40,957 nucleotides of DNA from Piscirickettsiaceae bacterium (GTDB lineage: Bacteria; Pseudomonadota; Gammaproteobacteria; Nitrosococcales; Methylophagaceae), in contig JAIBDZ010000014.1 in NCBI GenBank assembly GCA_024685975.1, forward strand, positions 1-40,957, written 5' to 3'. A model generated the notes under the pieces. The model did not search any database, had not been told where the DNA came from, and saw only the letters and a list, made by a program, of their open reading frames with translations. This document shows, in pieces, positions 35,431 through 40,957 of the stretch (position 1 is the stretch's first letter; every line of letters starts with the position of its first letter). The translations under genes were made by a program, and so were the position numbers.

Positions 35431-36393
35431 ATGCAAGACAATGCGGTGTCAGAGACTCCACTCGTTATATGGCGAATAGTAGATGGAAAGCCGGGACATG
35501 ATAATCAAACCATCGGATTGGTCAAAGCATTAAATAAAAAAGTAGCGTGTCATTATATTGATATTCCTGCTGCAAGCATGACAACATCTCTTTGGCGATT
35601 ATTTACGGCGCGATGGTCTGCAGTTAATACGCTACCTAAGCCTGATTTGGTTATCGGCGCAGGACATCGAACGCACTTATCTATGTTGGCTGCTAAACGT
35701 ATTCATGGCGGTAAAACCGTTGTCTTGATGCAGCCCAGCCTTCCTTTACATTTATTTGATTTATGTTTAATCCCCGAACACGATAATTATCAAGGTCGAG
35801 GCGATTATATTGAAACGCGTGGTGTCTTGAACCCTGTACAAGCGACGGGAATACATGACGAAAATCGAGGCCTTATTATGATAGGGGGTCCTTCAAAACA
35901 TTTTGAATGGGATCAAGGTGCCGTGTTGTCACAACTTGAGAGGGTTTTAATGCTTCACCCAACGGTACAGTTTCAAATAACGACATCGCGCCGTACACCT
36001 GCTGAGTTTATGGCAGTATTGAAGACATTGTCTTCAGAGAGAGTGATGATAGTGCCATTTGAAGAAACGACAAAGTCGTGGGTGGCCGAGCAATTATCGC
36101 AAGCGGCGATGAGTTGGGTGACTGAAGATTCCGCTTCAATGGTTTATGAAGCTTTGACAGCACAAACAGCAGTGGGCGTTTTGTCGATGCCTGCGAAAAA
36201 AGATAATCGTTTGTCACGCGGTATTCGTCAATTGATTCAGAATAAAGTGATTGTCCGTTTTGATGTGGCGGGATCGTATAAGCCAGCAATGAAACCCGCG
36301 ATTGGATTTATGGAAGCCGACCGATGTGCGAATCATATCTTAACGCGCTGGTCCGAAACAGCCGTCGTTACAGCGACATCTCAGTTGGTTTAA
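35431..36393 (+). CDS. ELM1-family (DUF1022) glycosyltransferase-like protein
   Basis: Member of the family named after the plant mitochondrial fission protein ELM1; bacterial members commonly sit in glycan gene clusters and resemble GT-B glycosyltransferases. Recognisable stretches are WRIVDGKPGHDNQTIGL (residues about 12-28), PDLVIGAGHRTHLSMLAA, IMIGGPSKHFEWD and WVTEDSASMVYEALTAQTAVG; the last resembles a nucleotide-sugar-binding loop. ATG 35431 is chosen because GGAAAGG stands 6 bases ahead; the TTG 15 bases upstream lies before that site. It begins the glycan cluster, followed 7 bases later by a GT4 gene. Its reaction is unknown. Confidence 0.85.
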   Translation: MQDNAVSETPLVIWRIVDGKPGHDNQTIGLVKALNKKVACHYIDIPAASMTTSLWRLFTARWSAVNTLPKPDLVIGAGHRTHLSMLAAKRIHGGKTVVLMQPSLPLHLFDLCLIPEHDNYQGRGDYIETRGVLNPVQATGIHDENRGLIMIGGPSKHFEWDQGAVLSQLERVLMLHPTVQFQITTSRRTPAEFMAVLKTLSSERVMIVPFEETTKSWVAEQLSQAAMSWVTEDSASMVYEALTAQTAVGVLSMPAKKDNRLSRGIRQLIQNKVIVRFDVAGSYKPAMKPAIGFMEADRCANHILTRWSETAVVTATSQLV

Positions 36394-36400
36394 TCTATCT

Positions 36401-37540
36401 GTGACGAAACAATTAACGGTTCTGCAAGTTTTGCCTGCACTTGAGTCTGGTGGTGTTGAAAAAGGCACGTTAGAAGTAGGTCGTTATCTTGTTGAAAAAG
36501 GGCATCGTTCCATTGTGATGTCGGCTGGCGGTAGGCTGGTGCCTACGTTGCTGGAGCAAGGTAGCGAACATGTTGAGCTAGCCATTGGCAAGAAGTCGTT
36601 GCTTACGTTCAGGTATATTCGTTTTCTTCGTCGATATTTTATTGAAAATCACGTCGACATTTTACATTTACGTTCAAGAATGCCTGCTTGGGTCTGTTAT
36701 TTAGCGTGGCGAGGCATGGATCGCGCGACACGGCCACGTTTGATTACAACGGTGCATGGTTTGTATTCTGTCAATGCTTATAGCCAAGTGATGACCAAAG
36801 GCGAACGCGTTATTGTAGTGTCTGAAACGGTCAAAAACTATGTGATGCAACATTATGCGGTGGATGAAGCCAAAATAAAGTTGAATTATCGTGGGGTTGA
36901 TAGAGCAATATACCCTTTTGCTTACCGTGTATCGCGAGAATGGTTAACCGATTGGGACCGAACTTTCCCTGAAACCAAAGGCAAAATGTTAGTCACTCTT
37001 CCTGGAAGGGTCTCTCGTTTGAAGGGTCAACATGACTTGCTGACCCTCCTTAACCGTTTGAAAGCTGATATGCCTAATGTGCATGGGTTAATTGTCGGTG
37101 AAGTTAAGCCAGGAAAAGAAGCTTATTTGGCGGAGCTAAAAGCGGCGGCAGTTAGATTAGGCATTGAAGAGAATGTGACGTTCACAGGTCATCGTAGTGA
37201 TTTACGAGAGATCATGGCGATATCGACATTGGTGCTGTCATTGTCAACGGAACCTGAAGCATTTGGGCGCGTCAGTCTAGAGGCGCTGAGTTTAGGTATA
37301 CCCGTAGTGGCGTATGGACATGGTGGCGTTGGTGAGCAATTGCAAAAATTATTACCAGAAGGACATGTTGATGTTGGTGATATGGCACAACTGGTCGCAC
37401 GAACATCGACTTGGTTACGCAAACCGCCAATGTTAAAAGAACATCATGACTTTTCTCTTGAGAATATGGTGAATAATACGTTGAGCATTTATCAAGAGAG
37501 CGTTGCGTCATTGGCTAATGTGAATAAAAAAGTGGCATGA
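36401..37540 (+). CDS. Glycosyltransferase family 4 (GT-B fold), first
   Basis: Retaining glycosyltransferase of 379 residues in the cytoplasm or at the inner membrane. The N-terminal acceptor domain opens LTVLQVLPALESGGVEKGTLEVG with the GG-x-E turn. The C-terminal donor domain starts near LVTLPGRVSRLKGQHDLL and ends with EPEAFGRVSLEALSLG, the E-x7-E motif of GT4 enzymes. The start is GTG 36401 with no strong ribosome site, so it may depend on the gene 7 bases upstream. Its stop overlaps the next GT4 start (ATGA). Sugar and acceptor cannot be read; context suggests lipopolysaccharide core. Confidence 0.9.
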   Translation: MTKQLTVLQVLPALESGGVEKGTLEVGRYLVEKGHRSIVMSAGGRLVPTLLEQGSEHVELAIGKKSLLTFRYIRFLRRYFIENHVDILHLRSRMPAWVCYLAWRGMDRATRPRLITTVHGLYSVNAYSQVMTKGERVIVVSETVKNYVMQHYAVDEAKIKLNYRGVDRAIYPFAYRVSREWLTDWDRTFPETKGKMLVTLPGRVSRLKGQHDLLTLLNRLKADMPNVHGLIVGEVKPGKEAYLAELKAAAVRLGIEENVTFTGHRSDLREIMAISTLVLSLSTEPEAFGRVSLEALSLGIPVVAYGHGGVGEQLQKLLPEGHVDVGDMAQLVARTSTWLRKPPMLKEHHDFSLENMVNNTLSIYQESVASLANVNKKVA

Positions 37541-38556
37541 AGATCTGCCAAATATTAGCCAGCCATGGTGATGGTGGTTTAGAAAAGCATGTTCGAGAAT
37601 TATGCCAACAGTTGGTCACCGAAGGACATGATGTGACTGTTTTGGGACACCCTCATTTTCTAGCCACACTAGATGTGAAGATTAAGCGATATGCGATTCC
37701 GACCGAATTAAGTCGTCGTCACCCTTGGTTATTGTGGACAGTGTTACGTTATCTACGTTTGAATTCATTTGACGTTATTCATGCACAGGCGAATAAAGCG
37801 GTGGGACTTTTGGCAATGCTGCGTTTTTGGCTTACGGCACCAACCGTAGGCACGTTGCACAATATGAAGCGGCAGATTAAAGCCTTTCATCATTTAAATC
37901 ATACCATCACCGTCAGTCACTTTTTATCGACCCCGTTTGAGAACGATGCCGCCACGGTGGTTTATAACGGCATTAACCGACCGACGATACAACCAGTTGA
38001 TTTGAGAGCAAGATTCCAACTGCCTATAGAGAATCCTGTTATTTGTGCGGTTGGACGATTAGTTGAAGCAAAAGGGTTTGATGTATTGTTGGATGCCGTG
38101 TCTGGTTTGCATGTCAATGTGCTTATTGTGGGGGAAGGGCCTGAACGTGAGCGTCTACAGCAGCAAATTGATAAGCTGCCAGCACAAACACAGTGTCTTT
38201 TAGTTGGGCATCAAAATGATGCGCCTGATTTATTAGCAGCCAGTGACGGGGTAGTGATTTCATCTCGTCGAGAGGGGTTTTCTTATGTGTTTAGCGAGGC
38301 TATGTTAGCGGGTACTAAAGTATTAGCCACCGATGTGCCGGTTGCAAATGAGATATTACCGGCTGAATTGATTGTTCCGATTGCTGATAGTGTGGCTTTA
38401 CGGGTTAAGTTAAGCGATTATCTGAACCAAATTCCGGAATGGGAGGATAAAATGCTTCCTGTACGGGCTAAAGCAAGAGAAAAGTTGACGTTATCTTCAA
38501 TGACGTTACAAACCTTGGCTGTCTACCAACGCGTTTTAGCTGAGCAAGCAGGTTGA
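37537..38556 (+). CDS. Glycosyltransferase family 4 (GT-B fold), second
   Basis: A second GT4 enzyme, 339 residues, beginning MKICQILASHGDGGLEKHVREL. The donor domain carries AVGRLVEAKGFDVLLDAV and the E-x7-E-like REGFSYVFSEAMLAG. The intervening HNMKRQIKAFHHLNHTITVSHFL is in the acceptor-binding region. It overlaps the first GT4 by four bases, and the two share only general GT4 motifs, so they probably add different sugars one after the other. Confidence 0.9.
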   Translation: MKICQILASHGDGGLEKHVRELCQQLVTEGHDVTVLGHPHFLATLDVKIKRYAIPTELSRRHPWLLWTVLRYLRLNSFDVIHAQANKAVGLLAMLRFWLTAPTVGTLHNMKRQIKAFHHLNHTITVSHFLSTPFENDAATVVYNGINRPTIQPVDLRARFQLPIENPVICAVGRLVEAKGFDVLLDAVSGLHVNVLIVGEGPERERLQQQIDKLPAQTQCLLVGHQNDAPDLLAASDGVVISSRREGFSYVFSEAMLAGTKVLATDVPVANEILPAELIVPIADSVALRVKLSDYLNQIPEWEDKMLPVRAKAREKLTLSSMTLQTLAVYQRVLAEQAG

Positions 38557-38560
38557 GAGG

Positions 38561-39457
38561 GTGAATATTCTCTTGATTAAACATGGTGCTTTTGGCGATA
38601 TTATTCAAGCGGATGGTATTTTTCGCGATATCCGGCAGCATTACCCAGCAGCGCATATTAGTTTGCTCACATCACCTGCGTTTGAAGACTTGATGCAGCG
38701 TTCACCTTATATCGATCAAGTATTCACCGATGAGCGAGTTCCTTTATGGCGCTTTAAATATCATTATGATTTGCTCAAGTCTTTGTCACAAAAAAAGATA
38801 GATTTAGTCATTGATTTACAGAACTCAAACCGAAGCCACCTGTATCGACGACTAGGTTTGAAACAAGCGGTATGGCAATTTCGCGCGGGTAAATTGACCT
38901 CTTCTTCCGCATTGAGAGGGTTGCAAACACAACTCGAACAAGCCGGCGTTGAAACGCACTATGCGTTGCGACCTGATCTTAGCTGGATGGTTGATGATAT
39001 TTCAGCTTTATTAGAACGTTATCAGGTTTTACGCCGTTATATTGTTCTTATTCCAGGCTGTTCGATGGCGCACCCCGAAAAGCGTTGGCCCCATTACGCA
39101 GCGTTGGCTGAGCTATTGCTCAATGAGGGTTATGATGTTGTGAAGATTATCGGCCCTGACGAAAAGGCATTATCTGCTGAGATACCTGGACATAACTTAG
39201 CAGGAGATGACGGCATATTAACGTGGTTTGAGCTTGCTGGGGTATTGAAGTCTGCGGCATTTATTGTTGGTAATGATACCGGACCAAGTCATGTCGCATC
39301 GTGTTTAAACCAACGTGGTTTAGCGTTGTTTGGGCCAACAACATCGGCGAAACGAACTGAAATTAATCGTGGTGATTTTCGAGCATGGGAAACATCCGAT
39401 CTACATCAACTATCAAGTCAAACTGTTTTCAATCATATTATTGAGCAAGTGGCATAA
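38561..39457 (+). CDS. Glycosyltransferase family 9 (heptosyltransferase-like)
   Basis: GT9 enzyme of 298 residues; the family adds heptoses to lipopolysaccharide inner core from ADP-heptose. The typical opening LLIKHGAFGDIIQADGIFRDI and the later FIVGNDTGPSHVASCLN are family blocks. The middle LIPGCSMAHPEKRWPHYA block matches the KRWP donor-site motif. The start is GTG 38561, directly after the GAGAGG that follows the GT4 stop. It ends one base before the convergent ligase gene. This enzyme is the best evidence that the cluster makes lipopolysaccharide core. Confidence 0.9.
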   Translation: MNILLIKHGAFGDIIQADGIFRDIRQHYPAAHISLLTSPAFEDLMQRSPYIDQVFTDERVPLWRFKYHYDLLKSLSQKKIDLVIDLQNSNRSHLYRRLGLKQAVWQFRAGKLTSSSALRGLQTQLEQAGVETHYALRPDLSWMVDDISALLERYQVLRRYIVLIPGCSMAHPEKRWPHYAALAELLLNEGYDVVKIIGPDEKALSAEIPGHNLAGDDGILTWFELAGVLKSAAFIVGNDTGPSHVASCLNQRGLALFGPTTSAKRTEINRGDFRAWETSDLHQLSSQTVFNHIIEQVA

Positions 39458-39458
39458 G

Positions 39459-40706
39459 TTATGTGCGTGGTAATTGTTGTTGACCGATGGCAAGACTAAC
39501 GCCAACACCTAGCCAGACTAACGACGCTATCCAATTGCTCAAGATACTAATGCCACCGGTTAAAGGCCAAAAAGAAATGAGTAAGCTAGCAAAGGCAATC
39601 GAGGCTAAAAACCATTGGCTACGCTTCAATGTTGGGATCACTGCAGTGTAGAAAAGAGTCACGATAAATACAATAAATATCCCCAACCCTAATAAGCCTG
39701 TTTCTGACGCAAGGTGAAGGTATAAATTATGTGGGTGACTACAAATACTCGTTAACTGCATTTGCTCGCAAACAGTTTGGTAGTTTTCATAACCGACACC
39801 GACGATAGGGGCAGTTAACCAAACTTGATAACCGGCAGAAAAGACCTCGTAATAATCAGATTGGCTAAATTGGCTGATCTTCTGGAAGGCACTATAAATA
39901 GACCGATGTGTTGTATCGGGGAGTAACCACGCGATGCTGACTAATATAATGCAGACAAAGATGCTGGATAAGAATATTTGTTGTCGATGTTGTTTCCATT
40001 CAAACGACATGCCAATGACGATGAAGGTGCTACCAAAAATAAAGAGTAACAGCGCCATTCGTTCACCAGTAATAAAGACAAAGGCAGTGCTAATAGCCAG
40101 AACAAAGAGATTAAACGTGATTTGGTAACGTGATGTCTTTAACCAATCGAAGATTAAGTGGGCTAATAATAATAGGTAAATAAGTCGAATCATCATTGTG
40201 CCGGGAATGGGTGAGCGGAAAGGTCCCGTTAATCTATCTGCACTATGTTTGGCGATGCCAAATAAATCAGTCCCCGTAAAGTACTGCCATGCGGTATCAA
40301 AAAACACAAAGGCGGAAGCTATCATCAGGCCAATGATAAAATGACGAAACCGTTGCCTTCCTTGTAACAACCAAAAAGCAATGGCCGAAGCAAAAATAGG
40401 CCAACGTAAGAAAGCCAACGCTTTACCAAAACTAGTTGTGCTATCAATACTAAATGGCGTATTAATAAGAACAAGGTAGGCAACAAATAATAAAGCACAC
40501 CGAAACCAGCTTAATTGCGTCCAATGCCATGATTGTTCTATATAGGACTTATATAAGAACAATAAACCGATGAGGACAACGGTAATATCTGCCAGTGAAC
40601 GGGAAAATAATAATAAGAATGGCAGTAAAAAGGGTAGGTAAGATTCGGCTTTATGGCGTAATGTATGGCGAGAAGTCAGTGCATTCAAATTAATTTCATA
40701 ATCCAT
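39459..40706 (-). CDS. O-antigen ligase / polymerase family membrane protein (WaaL/Wzy_C)
   Basis: Polytopic inner-membrane protein (about 415 residues, 11-12 hydrophobic segments) of the Wzy_C family, which includes the WaaL ligase that joins O-antigen to lipid A-core in the periplasm. A long periplasmic loop (about 280-340 of the protein) includes APIVGVGYENYQTVC and SHPHNLYLHLASETGLLGLG, the characteristic H-N-x-x-L region whose His is functionally important. ATG 40706 is preferred to TTG 40736. It converges on the GT9 gene with a single base between stop codons, and diverges from the rRNA promoter. Ligase versus polymerase is not certain from sequence alone. Confidence 0.85.
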   Translation of the reverse strand: MDYEINLNALTSRHTLRHKAESYLPFLLPFLLLFSRSLADITVVLIGLLFLYKSYIEQSWHWTQLSWFRCALLFVAYLVLINTPFSIDSTTSFGKALAFLRWPIFASAIAFWLLQGRQRFRHFIIGLMIASAFVFFDTAWQYFTGTDLFGIAKHSADRLTGPFRSPIPGTMMIRLIYLLLLAHLIFDWLKTSRYQITFNLFVLAISTAFVFITGERMALLLFIFGSTFIVIGMSFEWKQHRQQIFLSSIFVCIILVSIAWLLPDTTHRSIYSAFQKISQFSQSDYYEVFSAGYQVWLTAPIVGVGYENYQTVCEQMQLTSICSHPHNLYLHLASETGLLGLGIFIVFIVTLFYTAVIPTLKRSQWFLASIAFASLLISFWPLTGGISILSNWIASLVWLGVGVSLAIGQQQLPRT

Positions 40707-40796
40707 TATTTTCGGTAAAGCACTATAGGCTAACAAGAAATTGTTTCATTAATGTTTAAGTTAGCTGTGTAGTAAGAAAATAAACGGGATTAAACG

Positions 40797-40824
40797 TTGA
40801 CACCATCTGTGTGGAATGTATAAT
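40797..40824 (+). promoter_or_regulatory. rRNA operon promoter
   Basis: Perfect -35 TTGACA (40797-40802) and perfect -10 TATAAT (40819-40824) with a 16-bp spacer, as at rrn P1 promoters. TCTCGC after the -10 forms a C-rich discriminator, and AT-rich DNA precedes the -35. Start expected near 40831, feeding the antitermination leader that follows. Confidence 0.9.
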
Positions 40825-40832
40825 TCTCGCTT

Positions 40833-40898
40833 CTTTGTTGCAGCGATGCGGCAAAGCGCTCTTTAACAAAATAATATCAAATAATGTGTGTGGGTACT
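40833..40898 (+). promoter_or_regulatory. rRNA leader antitermination signals boxB, boxA and boxC
   Basis: boxB is a hairpin, CTTTGTTGC and GCGGCAAAG (40833-40841, 40848-40856), nine pairs counting two G-U, with loop AGCGAT. boxA GCTCTTTAACA (40858-40868) matches the gammaproteobacterial consensus. The boxC-like TGTGTGGGTACT (40887-40898) follows, close to E. coli TGTGTGGGCACT. Nus-factor antitermination is the known role. The leader continues to the window edge, so the 16S gene starts beyond 40957. Confidence 0.9.
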
Positions 40899-40957
40899 TG
40901 CATAGGTAAACTTGTTGTACAAGAACCGATGTTGAGTATTTACACGAACATGCAAAT

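Overview
The window is a chromosomal segment from a gammaproteobacterium. Four things point there: the complete ruvC-ruvA-ruvB / ybgC-tolQ-tolR-tolA-tolB-pal-cpoB / queE-queC / tRNA-Lys block in the order usual for this class; bifunctional GlnE; lipoproteins with clear lipoboxes; and a 16S leader with a gammaproteobacterial boxA and boxC at the right edge. GC looks to be in the low-to-mid forties by eye. A soluble NAD-linked molybdenum formate dehydrogenase operon (fdsGBACD order) suggests a methylotroph such as Methylophaga, but the genus is inference (about 0.5).

Layout. (1) 1-4843: a metal-handling group on the plus strand, made of the 3' end of a CopA-type multicopper oxidase with an unusual beta-rich C-terminal extension, a TonB-dependent receptor, and a PepSY membrane protein. 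(2) 10940-4950, minus strand: the formate dehydrogenase operon fdsG-fdsB-fdsA-fdhD(fdsC)-fdsD. (3) 10941-11300: a 360-base divergent control region with two related perfect palindromes facing fds, a small intrinsic-terminator-like hairpin, and an 11-bp-phased direct repeat facing the next operon. (4) 11301-18971: a five-gene, fully overlapping operon encoding a tripartite RND efflux pump (outer-membrane lipoprotein, adaptor, permease) and its own response regulator and sensor kinase. (5) 18987-21312, minus strand: a DUF481 outer-membrane protein, a GNAT acetyltransferase and a DUF2238 membrane protein. (6) 21465-34989: housekeeping genes glnE, ilvE, yebC, ruvCAB, ybgC-tolQRAB-pal-cpoB, queE and queC, ended by a clear intrinsic terminator. 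(7) 35198-35273: tRNA-Lys(UUU) with its own promoter. (8) 35431-39457: a surface-glycan cluster (ELM1-family protein, two GT4 glycosyltransferases, a GT9 heptosyltransferase-like enzyme), met head-on by an O-antigen-ligase-like gene on the minus strand (40706-39459). (9) 40797-40957: promoter and antitermination leader of an rRNA operon whose 16S gene begins beyond the window.

How the parts work together. Formate is oxidised by FdsABG(D), with FdhD inserting sulfur into the molybdenum cofactor. The RND operon probably regulates itself through its OmpR-type regulator. The Tol-Pal genes build the trans-envelope machine used at division. The glycan genes plausibly assemble and ligate lipopolysaccharide. 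No phage, insertion sequence, CRISPR array or defence island was seen. The most interesting unexplained signals are regulatory (the paired fds palindromes and the phased repeat before the pump) and the multicopper-oxidase/barrel fusion.
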